Of a DNA stretch of 64,000 nucleotides, positions 1-8,362 are shown in pieces. The translations under genes were made by a program, and so were the position numbers. The notes beneath the pieces were generated by a model. The model was not told the DNA's origin and made no database searches. It saw nothing but the letters and a program-made list of their open reading frames with translations. Position 1 is the stretch's first letter. Every line of letters starts with the position of its first letter. The stretch comes from Nitrospirota bacterium (GTDB taxonomy: Bacteria > Nitrospirota > Leptospirillia > Leptospirillales > Leptospirillaceae), in assembly GCA_021801345.1 (NCBI GenBank), contig JAJYYA010000066.1:62001-126000 (forward strand). Direction: 5' to 3'.

Positions 1-213
1 ATGGCCTTCATGTCGGCGGTGCGGGAGACCGGGATCATGGCCGGAGCCCTTCTGGGTCTTGTCCACGACGCCCTTCCCCCTTCGGCCTCGGCGGTCGTCT
101 TTGGCGTCGTCGTCGGAACGATCGCGGTGGGGGCGCTCGTTGCGGCGCCGGTGGCCCGCCATCTCAAGCTGAAGGGGGAGGGTTCTCCGGGACGAGAGGG
201 AGGCGCTCCGTGA
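1..213 (+). CDS. C-terminal end of a membrane protein, probably a transporter (5' end outside window)
   Basis: The frame is open from the first base and ends in TGA at 211-213, so this is probably the tail of a longer gene that starts before the window. About 70 residues are visible, with two hydrophobic stretches (around residues 10-25 and 28-52) and a polar Lys/Gly/Arg-rich tail, as at the end of a polytopic permease. Nothing in the fragment identifies the family; an MFS-type transporter is only a guess. Its stop overlaps the GTG of the next gene (GTGA), which suggests one operon. Confidence 0.5.
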   Translation: MAFMSAVRETGIMAGALLGLVHDALPPSASAVVFGVVVGTIAVGALVAAPVARHLKLKGEGSPGREGGAP

Positions 214-1235
214 CGATCCGACGGCTTCTCCCGGCGGGGGGGCTTGCCCTTTTTCTTGTCTCCTGCGGGCTGGCCCCGTCCCCCAATGCCTCAACGCCAC
301 CGGAGGTGCTTGTGACGGCCTCGGGAGGCGCCTCGTCCGGGGCCGCAGACGGCTACAGAGTGCCCTTCGGATCCGCCCCGGGAACGATCTCCTCCCAGAC
401 TCTCCCCGCGGGAGACAGTCTCTGGGGGGGGACCGTCGCCGACAACACGCTCATCCTCCTGGCAAGGACCGGATCGGGGTCCGGAGCCTTTCTCCTCTCT
501 CCCGTGCCCCTCTCCTCCGGGGTCTCCCCTGCCGCTGTGACAGGTCTTTCCGGAACGCCTTATGCTCTGGCCCAGTCGGGACAGGAGGTCGTTGTCCTGG
601 AGACAACGACCGCGTCTCCCGGAGGCTGTCTCGAGGTCTTCTCCGTCCAAGGGCTTCTCTCCCTCTCCAACTTGGGGGGGCAGATCTCCTCTAAAACCGG
701 ATGCGTGGCACTCCCTTCCGGAGGCGCCTTTTCGGGAGGATTTTTTCTTCCCCTGGCCGATGGGGTGGAGTCTCTCGTCGGGGTGGTCTCGGGGGGAAGC
801 ACACGGCTATTGCTCTACCCTCTTTCGACCGTTTTGGGCGGAGGCTCCCTTGCGACCCCCCAGTCGACCTGGTCCCTTTCCCGCTCCCTTGCCGGAGGCG
901 TCCCCCTGTCGGCCGTGGCCCTCTCCTCCGTCATTCTTCTCCCCGACCCGGGCTCGGCCGCCGTCGACATCTACGAGGTGACGACGCTCTATAACGGGGC
1001 AGGAGGGGGGCTGAGCCCCTTTTCTGTCACCACTCTCTCCCTTGCGGGAGCCCCCACGCTGCTCGCGGTCGATCCCGCAGAGAACTTTCTTCTCGCCGCC
1101 TCGGGGGGGACGGTCTCCCTCTTCGGACTCAACTCCGTTCTCAATCCTCCCGGAACGGTGGGAAGCCTCGGGACAATTTCGCCTGCATCGGGACTCTCTC
1201 TGGGGGCGATGGCCCTCTATACGGGGAGCTCGTGA
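210..1235 (+). CDS. Hypothetical lipoprotein, secreted
   Basis: A 341-residue protein with a GTG start overlapping the preceding stop. The N-terminus has a basic start, a hydrophobic core and a lipobox ending LFLVSC (Cys 19), so it should be lipidated and attached to a membrane facing the periplasm. The mature part is very rich in Ser, Gly, Leu and Pro with repeated short hydrophobic strands such as LILL and VVVLE, consistent with an all-beta, possibly propeller-like fold. I recognise no family. It lies between a transporter fragment and a TauE/SafE permease, which does not reveal its role. Confidence 0.7.
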   Translation: MTIRRLLPAGGLALFLVSCGLAPSPNASTPPEVLVTASGGASSGAADGYRVPFGSAPGTISSQTLPAGDSLWGGTVADNTLILLARTGSGSGAFLLSPVPLSSGVSPAAVTGLSGTPYALAQSGQEVVVLETTTASPGGCLEVFSVQGLLSLSNLGGQISSKTGCVALPSGGAFSGGFFLPLADGVESLVGVVSGGSTRLLLYPLSTVLGGGSLATPQSTWSLSRSLAGGVPLSAVALSSVILLPDPGSAAVDIYEVTTLYNGAGGGLSPFSVTTLSLAGAPTLLAVDPAENFLLAASGGTVSLFGLNSVLNPPGTVGSLGTISPASGLSLGAMALYTGSS

Positions 1236-1338
1236 TCGTGGGGGTGTTCCGGGATCCGGCTCGTCGGTTTGAGGGGGCCATTCAAGACGTCTCTTGCGAT
1301 TCTTGTCGGGAGAGGGGGAGCGGGGAGTGATCCACGGG

Positions 1339-2106
1339 ATGGAGCTAGACGGGGTAACTCTTCTCCTCGGGGCACTCTCAGGCTTTTTGTCCGGCCTTCT
1401 GGGGATCGGGGGTGGGGTGGTGCTTCTTCCTGCACTTCTTTATCTTCTTCCGCTTCTCCACGGCGCAAGGCTTTCCGTATTTTCTGCCACGGAGATCTCG
1501 ATGGTCCAGGTCGCCTTTGCCTCCCTGACGGGGATTCTTGTCCATCGGCCTTCGGCGCATGTTCCCCTCTCCCGGCTTTCCTTCTGGGCCGGATCGGCCC
1601 TGGCTGGAGGGGCGGCGGGAGCCCTTCTCTCAAGCCGCATCCCGGGGCGAACCATTCTCTGGATCTTCCTTTTTGAAACCCTCCTGGCGCTGACCCTTCT
1701 TCTCTTCCGGCCCCGGGAGAAAGAGGCTTCGGGGCGAAGGCATCCGGGAGGTCTCCCGGGAGAGTTTTCTGCCCTGTTTGCGATTGGACTTTCAAGCGGG
1801 ATTTTGGGCGTGGGAGGGGGATTTTTGCTCTACCCCGTTCTGACGCTTCTCTTCGGATACCCGTCGTTTGTGGCGGTGGGATCGAGCCTTGCGGTGATGT
1901 TTCCCATGGCAACGGCGGCCGCGACGACGAAGGTCTGGGTCTCGGGAGGACTTCCCCCCCAGACCGTGACGATCGTGGCCGGTGCGCTTGTCGGCTCCTT
2001 TTTGGGAGCCCGATTCACGAAACGGTTGGGGGCACGAAGAATCCGTCTCTTTCAGGTGGGGCTGCTTCTCCTGACGGCTTCGAGGGTCGTGCTGGCACTC
2101 TTCTGA
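1339..2106 (+). CDS. TauE/SafE (TSUP) family sulfite/anion exporter permease
   Basis: A polytopic membrane protein of about 255 residues with the duplicated TauE/SafE architecture. Each half begins with a glycine-rich segment: GFLSGLLGIGGGVVLLPALL near the N-terminus and GLSSGILGVGGGFLLYPVLT about halfway. The GIGGG/GVGGG pair is the family hallmark. Members export sulfite or sulfonates or take up small anions; the substrate here cannot be read from sequence. The frame is open upstream to 1294, but the ATG at 1339, preceded by GGGGAG about 10 bases away, gives the expected short N-terminus; GTG at 1327 is an alternative. A strong terminator follows the gene. Confidence 0.85.
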   Translation: MELDGVTLLLGALSGFLSGLLGIGGGVVLLPALLYLLPLLHGARLSVFSATEISMVQVAFASLTGILVHRPSAHVPLSRLSFWAGSALAGGAAGALLSSRIPGRTILWIFLFETLLALTLLLFRPREKEASGRRHPGGLPGEFSALFAIGLSSGILGVGGGFLLYPVLTLLFGYPSFVAVGSSLAVMFPMATAAATTKVWVSGGLPPQTVTIVAGALVGSFLGARFTKRLGARRIRLFQVGLLLLTASRVVLALF

Positions 2107-2144
2107 ACTCCCCCGCCACTAAATGCGGTGGTTGTTCGTTTCGA

Positions 2145-2177
2145 GGGAGAGGTGATGTTGTCGCCTCTCCCTTTTTT
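2145..2177 (+). terminator. Rho-independent terminator after the TauE/SafE gene
   Basis: A perfect 8-bp stem, GGGAGAGG (2145-2152) with CCTCTCCC (2164-2171), has an 11-base loop and is followed at once by six T (2172-2177). It ends the plus-strand operon. Confidence 0.85.
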
Positions 2178-2257
2178 GTTTCGAACAGAATACATGACTG
2201 GAAGCCGGTATCCTGCCCCAGATTGCACGGGCCATCCATTATGCGCAGTCGAGGCTC

Positions 2258-2286
2258 AAAAAGCCTCCTCCCCAAGGGGGAGGAGG
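2258..2286 (-). terminator. Rho-independent terminator after the NtrC-type regulator operon
   Basis: On the minus strand a 10-bp stem, CCTCCTCCCC with GGGGAGGAGG (2264-2273 and 2277-2286), has a 3-base loop and is followed by C and five T (2262-2258). It lies about 55 bases past the response-regulator stop and faces the plus-strand terminator, so the two convergent operons end separately. Confidence 0.85.
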
Positions 2287-2341
2287 GCAGCGCGACGTGT
2301 GCGAAGGATGACGGCGGAATTCCTGAGACGAGGCGGCGGGG

Positions 2342-3802
2342 TTACCCGTCCTCTCTTTCCGGGGCAGACTGTTCCGGGGAGGAGGGCTCTCCGGAGGCGT
2401 CCTGGGCGCTCCCGTCCCCGATCCGGTATTCGCGCATCTTGGCGTAGAGAGACTTTCTGCTGATTCCAAGGATGCGGGCGGCCAGGCTCTTGTTGCCGGA
2501 GGACTCGTGAATGGCCCGCCGGATCTGATCCCTCTCCCCGTCCTTGAGGGTTTTGGGAGGCGAGATCCCTGGCTCCTCTTCAAAGCTTCGCTCCTTCCCC
2601 CCCGACAGAAGGGGCGAGATCATCGCCCTGTCGAGCACGAAGGAGGGAGAGGTCTGTCCGTTTCCCTCCTCTTCCCGGAATCCGTGGGTCACGGAGATTT
2701 CGATCATGCGATTTTTAAGCTCCCGGACATTTCCCGGCCAATGGTAGGCACAAAGGATCTCTTCCGCCCCCGGCGAGAGATGGATTGCCGACTCGGGGAG
2801 AGCGAGGGACTCGGCCAGAAAACGCTTCGAGAGAAGGAGGATGTCCTTGCCCCTCTCCCTAAGGGGAGGGACGGCGATGGGGAAGACGTTGAGACGGTAG
2901 TAGAGGTCCTCCCGAAGGCGTCCCTGTTCGAGAAGCATAAGGGGATCGACATTGCTTGCACCGATGATCCGTGCTGAAAATGACAGCTCTTCGGTTCCGC
3001 CGACCCGGTAAAAGGTTCTGTTTTCCAGGACGCGCAAAAGGGAAATCTGTGTGGAAAGATCCATCGTTCCGATTTCGTCGAGAAAGAGTGTGCCTCGGCC
3101 GGCGGTGAGGAGCCATCCGTCCTTCCGGGCGAGAGCGCTCGTAAAGGCGCCCTTTTCATGCCCAAAGAGCTCGGAGTTCACAAGCTCTCTGGAAATGGCG
3201 CCGGTGTTCACGGCGATGAAGGGATCGTTCCTGCGGGGGGAGTAGCGATGGATCGAGCGGGCCACAAGCTCCTTTCCCGTCCCGGACTCCCCGGTAATGA
3301 GGATGGGGACGGCATGGGAAGCGGCCTTCCGGATCCGCTCGAGAAGAAAGCGCATGGAGGGGCTCTCCCCTGCCAGAAGGATGCCCTCGGGCTCCTCCGG
3401 GGCGGGGTCCGCCGGAAGGCTTTGGGGGCCGAGAAGATCCTCCATGAGGGAGAGAAGCTTCTTTTCGTCTATCGGTTTTTCGAGATAGTTCGATGCCCCT
3501 CTCCTGATGGCTTCGACGGCGGTCTCGACAGTCGCATGAGCCGTCATGATGACCACCGGAACCTGAGGATAGAGGGATCGAAGGGGGGGGACAAGGGTAT
3601 TGCCGGTGGTGTCGGGGAGCTTCAGGTCGAGGAGGATGAGCGATCTTTTGGGGGGAAGGGGGTCGCGTTTCAAGGCTTCGAGGGCCTCCTGACCCGTCCC
3701 GGCCTCCCGGACATGGTATCCCTCGTGGGAGAGGAAGGTCTTCAGGTAGAGGCGAGTGTTTGCGTGGTCGTCCACGACAAGCACATGGAATGGGGCGGTC
3801 AT
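2342..3802 (-). CDS. Sigma-54-dependent response regulator, GlrR/QseF-like (NtrC family)
   Basis: 486 residues in NtrC order. A receiver domain (1-125) has DD at 11-12, phospho-acceptor Asp59 and Lys109. An AAA+ sigma-54 activator domain follows, with Walker A GESGTGKE at 171-178 and Walker B GTLFLDE at 237-243. A Fis-type helix-turn-helix closes the protein (NKSLAARILGISRKSLYAKM). The sigma-54 contact loop reads GAFTSA (218-223) instead of GAFTGA. It should activate sigma-54 promoters after phosphorylation by the kinase encoded upstream. Its ATG overlaps the stop of the lipoprotein gene by 4 bases. The order kinase, lipoprotein, NtrC-type regulator matches GlrK-QseG-GlrR of enterobacteria; orthology is inferred from context and architecture. 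Confidence 0.88.
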   Translation of the reverse strand: MTAPFHVLVVDDHANTRLYLKTFLSHEGYHVREAGTGQEALEALKRDPLPPKRSLILLDLKLPDTTGNTLVPPLRSLYPQVPVVIMTAHATVETAVEAIRRGASNYLEKPIDEKKLLSLMEDLLGPQSLPADPAPEEPEGILLAGESPSMRFLLERIRKAASHAVPILITGESGTGKELVARSIHRYSPRRNDPFIAVNTGAISRELVNSELFGHEKGAFTSALARKDGWLLTAGRGTLFLDEIGTMDLSTQISLLRVLENRTFYRVGGTEELSFSARIIGASNVDPLMLLEQGRLREDLYYRLNVFPIAVPPLRERGKDILLLSKRFLAESLALPESAIHLSPGAEEILCAYHWPGNVRELKNRMIEISVTHGFREEEGNGQTSPSFVLDRAMISPLLSGGKERSFEEEPGISPPKTLKDGERDQIRRAIHESSGNKSLAARILGISRKSLYAKMREYRIGDGSAQDASGEPSSPEQSAPEREDG

Positions 3803-4344
3803 TTCAGGCTTTTTTCAAGGTTTGAAAACTCCTTGAGGGTCTTTTTCACCTGGGAGAGCTTCTGGCGGATCTCGGCGTTTTCCCTCCGGAGTTTTGCGTT
3901 GTCGCTTGCCTGCTGGAGAAGTTTTTTGGAGGCCTCCCTGATCTCGTAAGGCGTCTTCGTTCCGTCGAGGCTTCCCAAAAGATCCCGTCCCTCCTTTCGT
4001 CCCTGGCGCCCCAGATGGAGGTCGGCCAAGGCCTCGGCAAAGATCAGCCTGTCCCGGACGGCCTGGGAGATCTCCGGATGGAGAGCTCTGGCCTTGAGGA
4101 GGTCCCGGGCCGCCCGATACTCCCCGCGGGAGAAGAGGTAGGGCATCCCTGTAAAGTACTGGGCATCGTGGTGGCTGAGCTCGGCGATGGCGAAGGGAGG
4201 AAGGATGATGGTGGGGGTGTTGCAGTCCGAAGATCTGCGGGAAAGATGGGCCCCCTGACAGGCGGACAGGAGTGTCATCGTGAGAAAGAGGCTCAGGACT
4301 CCCCGAAGGGGGGAGGCCCACTCTTTTCGGGTGGATCTATCCAT
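3799..4344 (-). CDS. Small lipoprotein between kinase and regulator genes, QseG-like
   Basis: About 181 residues from the internal ATG at 4344. The longer frame to 4389 runs further into the kinase gene and lacks a signal peptide at its start. The N-terminus has basic residues, a hydrophobic core and lipobox LLSAC, so it should be a lipoprotein. The middle is helical, and the last ~45 residues form a heptad-patterned coiled coil (from LLQQASDNAKLRRENAEIRQ onward). In enterobacteria QseG is an outer-membrane lipoprotein between the QseE kinase and QseF regulator genes and binds the kinase; position, size and helical content match. Sequence similarity to QseG was not tested. It overlaps both neighbours (8 and 4 bases). 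Confidence 0.7.
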   Translation of the reverse strand: MDRSTRKEWASPLRGVLSLFLTMTLLSACQGAHLSRRSSDCNTPTIILPPFAIAELSHHDAQYFTGMPYLFSRGEYRAARDLLKARALHPEISQAVRDRLIFAEALADLHLGRQGRKEGRDLLGSLDGTKTPYEIREASKKLLQQASDNAKLRRENAEIRQKLSQVKKTLKEFSNLEKSLK

Positions 4345-5851
4345 GATGGGAGGTCTCCGCAAGTTCGAGTGGAAGGATGACGCTGGCACACGTCCCCTTG
4401 GGAGTATTCTTGCGAATTTCTATCGATCCGCCAAGGGCCATGACGATCCCCTTCGTGACGGCCAGCCCCAGCCCCAGCCCCTCCTTTGTACGGTAGTCGA
4501 AGGGGGCCACCTGGTAAAACTTGTCGAAGAGAAAGGGAATGTTCTCCGGGGGGATGCCGATTCCCGTATCGGCGATGTCAAACCGGATGTGGGCAAACTC
4601 TCTCGAAACCGAGAGCGCGACCGTTTCTCCTTCCTGGGTGAACTTGAAGGCATTGCCCAGCAGGTTGTCCAGAATCTGGGCGAGACGGTGGGCATCGGAT
4701 TTGATCGTCGCGGGGAGCTCGGAATCGAGCACCAGCTCGAAGTGGCGACCAGAGCTCTCGGCTGTGAGGCGGTACCGCTCTCCGATCCTGTCAAGGAAGG
4801 GGGCAAGGTCGAACGGCCGGATCTCCGGACGCATCTGGCCGGCTTCGATCCGGCCCAGATCCAGAAGCTGGTTGACCAATGTCACGAGATGGTCGATCTC
4901 CTCTCCGACCACGGAGAGGCTTTTTTGCTGCTCTTCGTTGAGGGGGCCGAGGGACTGCCTCTTGAGCATCGCAATAAAGCCCCGGATGCTGGTCAGAGGA
5001 GTCCGCAGCTCGTGGGAGGCGATCGTCACGAACTCCGACTTTTTCCGGGAGAGCTCGCCCAGCTGGTGGGCCATGTCGTTCAATGCCCGGGCCAGATCTC
5101 CCATCTCGTCCGTGTTGGGGAGGAGGACCGGGTTGTGAAAGGAGCCGTTGGAAATCCGCCGGGTCCCCTCGATCAAGGCCATGATCGGGGTCAGAACCAT
5201 TCGGGAAAAGGAAAAGAGGAGGAGGAGAACGAGGAGGGAGCCGATGGCGGTCATCTCGATGCTGACGGTCGTCATCTGCTCCTCTCGGGCGGTCGTTTCG
5301 GCGATGCGCTGCTCGAGAGCCTTCTGGTAGGCCTCCTTGAGTGTTCTGAGAAGGCTTGCCATGTGGATGAGCAGAGGATCGGTCGATCCCCGGCTGATGG
5401 CGATGGCCAGGGTTCGGTTTCCCTTCGCCATCGCGGCCTCTTCCCGGGCGATCGAGGTCTCGATCGCCCCTTCGGCGGTTTCGGCTCCGTGGACCAGAAA
5501 GTTCGTCCGGGCATCGGGGCGGGGAAGGGTCTTCAGAAGCGCCTTGAGAATCGGAAGCTCGGTGAGCACGGGGGAGGAGGGGGCCGCCGGGGAGAGTGGG
5601 GCAAAAAGAATATGTCGTTTGTCCTCGGCGAGGATGACGCCCGCCCGGTTCTCGACCTGAGAGATGAGAAGCAGGCCGGAAACCGACTGGTTTTTTATCT
5701 CGAGGAAGATCTTGTGGAGTGCGTAGAGGCTGGTAATGGCATAGAGGTTCGAGGAGAGGATAATCCCCAGAAGGAGTGCTGAAAAAAGAAGGATCTTTGT
5801 TCGAAGCCTGAGCCCCCGGGCAGGTCCGGGAGCGTGAGAGTGTGTGTTCAA
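4337..5851 (-). CDS. Membrane histidine kinase, GlrK/QseE-like
   Basis: 504 residues. Transmembrane helices lie at about 17-40 and 204-227 and flank a mostly helical periplasmic sensor region. A HAMP linker (about 222-275) follows, then HisKA with the H-box ASHELRTPLTSIRG (phospho-His 280). The HATPase domain has N-box NLLGNAFKF, G1 DTGIGI and G2 GLGLGL. All catalytic boxes look intact. It should autophosphorylate and pass phosphate to the NtrC-type regulator two genes downstream. The start is TTG at 5851 with GGAG five bases upstream. No ligand can be inferred for the sensor region. Confidence 0.87.
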   Translation of the reverse strand: MNTHSHAPGPARGLRLRTKILLFSALLLGIILSSNLYAITSLYALHKIFLEIKNQSVSGLLLISQVENRAGVILAEDKRHILFAPLSPAAPSSPVLTELPILKALLKTLPRPDARTNFLVHGAETAEGAIETSIAREEAAMAKGNRTLAIAISRGSTDPLLIHMASLLRTLKEAYQKALEQRIAETTAREEQMTTVSIEMTAIGSLLVLLLLFSFSRMVLTPIMALIEGTRRISNGSFHNPVLLPNTDEMGDLARALNDMAHQLGELSRKKSEFVTIASHELRTPLTSIRGFIAMLKRQSLGPLNEEQQKSLSVVGEEIDHLVTLVNQLLDLGRIEAGQMRPEIRPFDLAPFLDRIGERYRLTAESSGRHFELVLDSELPATIKSDAHRLAQILDNLLGNAFKFTQEGETVALSVSREFAHIRFDIADTGIGIPPENIPFLFDKFYQVAPFDYRTKEGLGLGLAVTKGIVMALGGSIEIRKNTPKGTCASVILPLELAETSHHG

Positions 5852-5981
5852 TCCGTCTCCGTTGCCTCCGGCCAGGTGAGATAATGTCTTTCGAAGAAGA
5901 ATGTGGCTTTATTCTAAAGGAAAACGGGAAGGTTGACCAGAAGGCCGGCGGGAGTCTGGGGCAGGCGGCTTTACGCCCTGA

Positions 5982-6011
5982 GGGAGAGGGGAAGGGCCCT
6001 CCCCCTCTCCC
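5982..6011. repeat. Inverted repeat downstream of the M23 peptidase gene
   Basis: GGGAGAGGGG (5982-5991) and CCCCTCTCCC (6002-6011) form a perfect 10-bp stem just after the peptidase stop. There is no T-run on the minus strand, so it may be a weak terminator or a 3'-end-stabilising hairpin. Confidence 0.5.
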
Positions 6012-6021
6012 CCGGTCATCG

Positions 6022-6957
6022 TTAGAACCGGTTCAGAATGTAACGCTTGGGGTTGACCGGGGTGTGGTTGACCATGATCTGGTAGTGAAGATGGGGGCCG
6101 GTAGAAAGGCCCGTGTTTCCGAGATAACCGATCACCTCTCCGCGTTTGACCTGCTCCCCTTCGTAAACGGTGACCTTTTCAAGGTGGCCATAAAGGGTCG
6201 AGATCGTCGCGGAGTGGTCGATGACGACGGTCTTTCCGAATCCCTGGTCCCACCCTGCAAGGGTCACGGTTCCGGAGGCCGTGGCCATGATCGGTGTGCC
6301 GATCGATCCGGCAATGTCGATGCCGGGATGGAAGTCGCGTCCAAGTCCGAAGGGCGAGGTCCGGTATCCGAAGCGGGAGGTCATCACCCCTCTGGTAGGC
6401 CAGATGCTCGGCGTGTAGGCCCACTCGCTCTGGCGCTCCCGGATCGCACGCTTGAGGTTGGCAAGGGACTCTTCCTGGTGCAGGATTCCCTGGCCGAGAT
6501 CCCCGATCTGGCGGTCCATCTCTGACATGAGGTCGTCCATCCCCCGCATTCCTTTCTGGATCAGGACGGAGGGGGCAACGGTCTGCGTCGGCCCGCCCAG
6601 ACCGAGAACGACATTCGATCCGTTGGACTCCGACGTGTTCATGATGAGCCGGACCTTTCGCTCGAGCTTCGCCACATCGACCATCTTGGAGTGAATGTCC
6701 TGAAGCGTCCGGTAGGTTCTGACGATCTCCTCTTTCTGCACGCGGCTCTTGTGCTGAAGAGCGATCATGCGGGCCTCTTTTTCGAAGAGGGTAATAGAGA
6801 GGGCCGAGAAGAGAAGAAGAAGAACGCCAAGGACAGCTCCGGCAACTGTTCCCCAGCGGATCCAGCGCCCGGAGATCTCGAAACGGCGGATCCGGTCGGA
6901 GGGGGACGGGACCAGAAGAACCGTGAAGCTTTTATTTTTCGGGGCCGATGTCTCCAT
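6022..6957 (-). CDS. M23 (LytM-type) murein endopeptidase, membrane-anchored
   Basis: 311 residues: a short cytoplasmic start, one membrane helix (about 33-55), a coiled-coil stretch (about 60-180) and a C-terminal peptidase M23 domain. The zinc ligands of an active enzyme are visible: HPGID (HxxxD) and PHLHYQ (HxH), plus an upstream histidine in STLYGHLE. It should cleave peptidoglycan cross-links in the periplasm, like the MepM/NlpD group; a purely regulatory LytM factor is unlikely because the zinc residues are present. The ATG at 6957 has AAGGAG six bases before it. It has its own promoter with a CRP-like palindrome upstream. Confidence 0.88.
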   Translation of the reverse strand: METSAPKNKSFTVLLVPSPSDRIRRFEISGRWIRWGTVAGAVLGVLLLLFSALSITLFEKEARMIALQHKSRVQKEEIVRTYRTLQDIHSKMVDVAKLERKVRLIMNTSESNGSNVVLGLGGPTQTVAPSVLIQKGMRGMDDLMSEMDRQIGDLGQGILHQEESLANLKRAIRERQSEWAYTPSIWPTRGVMTSRFGYRTSPFGLGRDFHPGIDIAGSIGTPIMATASGTVTLAGWDQGFGKTVVIDHSATISTLYGHLEKVTVYEGEQVKRGEVIGYLGNTGLSTGPHLHYQIMVNHTPVNPKRYILNRF

Positions 6958-7050
6958 CGATGTCTCCTTGATGGGAAAGCCTTGTTTCGGAACTCGGGGA
7001 GAAGGATCCCTGGGGGAGCCCCATAGCGCAGGAGCCCCTCTTCAATAGCG

Positions 7051-7078
7051 ATTATGGCTCAAATCGGAAAAATGTCAA
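7051..7078 (-). promoter_or_regulatory. Sigma-70-type promoter of the M23 peptidase gene
   Basis: On the minus strand a consensus -35 TTGACA (7078-7073) is separated by 16 bases from -10 CATAAT (7056-7051). The predicted start of transcription is near 7044, about 85 bases before the ATG. The surroundings are much more AT-rich than the rest of the window. Confidence 0.7.
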
Positions 7079-7100
7079 GTCCCATTAGTCGGCAATATAG

Positions 7101-7116
7101 TGTGACGCAAGTCACG
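7101..7116. promoter_or_regulatory. CRP/FNR-superfamily-like operator
   Basis: TGTGACGCAAGTCACG fits the CRP pattern TGTGA-N6-TCACA with nine of ten defined positions and contains the perfect dyad GTGAC-N4-GTCAC. Its centre lies about 64 bases upstream of the start predicted for the M23 promoter, close to the usual class I activator position near -61.5. Which regulator binds is unknown. Confidence 0.55.
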
Positions 7117-7178
7117 GTATTGTTTAAGATATTAATATGTAATTATATTATTGCCTAAATAAACAAAAATTATTATCT

Positions 7179-7793
7179 TTAAATCCTCCCTTCCTGCCCC
7201 TTTATGAGGCGGGAAATGTTTTCCCGGTGACGAAGGAAAACGAGGGCTGTCATGGCGGCATAGAGCCAGATCGTATAGGGCGGAAGAGTGCCTATCGGGG
7301 AGGGAAGAAAGGTCTGCCAGAGGAAGGCCAGAAGCGGCATCAGGGCAAAGCTTCCGAGGGAGGCGAGGGAGGAGGTCCGGGTCGCGAGAAAGAGGAGGAG
7401 CCAGGGAAGGCAGACCAGTGCGCCCAGGGCGGGATTGATGCCGAGAGAGACGCCGAGTCCCGTTGCCACGCCCTTCCCCCCCCGCCCCCGGAGCCAGATG
7501 GAGAAGATGTGTCCGAGGAAGACGGCCATTCCGGCCAGAGCCGGGGCCAGCGGCAATCCCTGGTGGAAGGCGATGCGCACGGCCAGGGCGCCCTTGCCCA
7601 TGTCTCCGGCCAGAGTGAGAAACCCGATGATCTTTCCCGCCCGGTCCTTCCCCGCCACGCGCATGACATTCGTAAATCCGATGTTGCCGCTTCCGCTCTT
7701 TCGGATGTCGATCCCCCTGACGCGGGTCAGCAGGAGCCCCGTCGGAATCGACCCCAGAAAATAGGAGAGCGCTAGAAGCGCTCCGAGGCTCAC
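7179..7793 (-). CDS. plsY: Acyl-phosphate:glycerol-3-phosphate acyltransferase PlsY
   Basis: 204 residues with several membrane helices. The PlsY motifs are present: SYFLGSIPTGLL near the N-terminus, the glycine-rich GSGNIGFTNVMRVAG, and RGRGGKGVATGLGV in the middle. The enzyme transfers an acyl group from acyl-phosphate to glycerol-3-phosphate in the inner membrane, the first committed step of phospholipid synthesis. The GTG start overlaps the pgsA stop (GTGA), so the two lipid genes are translationally coupled. Confidence 0.93.
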   Translation of the reverse strand: MSLGALLALSYFLGSIPTGLLLTRVRGIDIRKSGSGNIGFTNVMRVAGKDRAGKIIGFLTLAGDMGKGALAVRIAFHQGLPLAPALAGMAVFLGHIFSIWLRGRGGKGVATGLGVSLGINPALGALVCLPWLLLFLATRTSSLASLGSFALMPLLAFLWQTFLPSPIGTLPPYTIWLYAAMTALVFLRHRENISRLIKGQEGRI

Positions 7794-8362
7794 TGGTGGT
7801 CCTCCCGGTCGGTGACCCAGAGGTACCAGAGAAGATACTGGACGGCAGAGACGATGGTCAGGATGATCGCGACCCAGAAGGTCAGAAGGCCGATCCAGTG
7901 AAAGTTGAGAAGAAAGTTTGTGCCGGGAATCTTGACGTGGCGGTTATTGTCGAGGAGAAGGGCGATCGAGACCGTCTGGAAGCCCATTTTGACCTTGCCG
8001 CTCGTCTCAGCGGGAATGACGATCCCCCGGGTCGCCGCCACCTGGCGAAGGCCCGATACGGCAAACTCCCGAGCCACCACAAGGATGGCAAGAAGGGGGG
8101 GGAGAAGTCCGTGTCCCACGAGAAGGAAGAGGACGGAGCTGATCAGGATCTTGTCCGCGATCGGGTCGAGGAGCTTCCCCATGGATGTCACCATGTTGAA
8201 ACGTCGGGCGACATATCCGTCGAGAAGATCGGTCAGGGAGGCGATGACAAAGAGCAGTGCCGCAAGCGGACTCGGACCGGCCTTTGGGGGATGGTCGAGA
8301 ACGATGACCGCCGGAATGAGGAAGATTCGGGCGAGCGTGATGACATTGGCCGTATTCAGCAC
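7790..8362 (-). CDS. pgsA: CDP-diacylglycerol-glycerol-3-phosphate 3-phosphatidyltransferase PgsA
   Basis: 190 residues, a CDP-alcohol phosphatidyltransferase. It opens with NVITLARIFLIP, and the signature DG-x2-AR-x8-G-x3-D-x3-D is seen as DLLDGYVARRFNMVTSMGKL followed by LDPIADK. It makes phosphatidylglycerol phosphate from CDP-diacylglycerol in the membrane and so sits next to plsY in the same pathway. The GTG start at 8362 overlaps the kdsC stop by 7 bases. Confidence 0.92.
   Translation of the reverse strand: MLNTANVITLARIFLIPAVIVLDHPPKAGPSPLAALLFVIASLTDLLDGYVARRFNMVTSMGKLLDPIADKILISSVLFLLVGHGLLPPLLAILVVAREFAVSGLRQVAATRGIVIPAETSGKVKMGFQTVSIALLLDNNRHVKIPGTNFLLNFHWIGLLTFWVAIILTIVSAVQYLLWYLWVTDREDHQ

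Noticed and set aside
4280-5782. 500-codon plus-strand frame opposite the histidine kinase
   Set aside because: The opposite strand encodes all kinase boxes; this frame has no recognisable motif or start signal.
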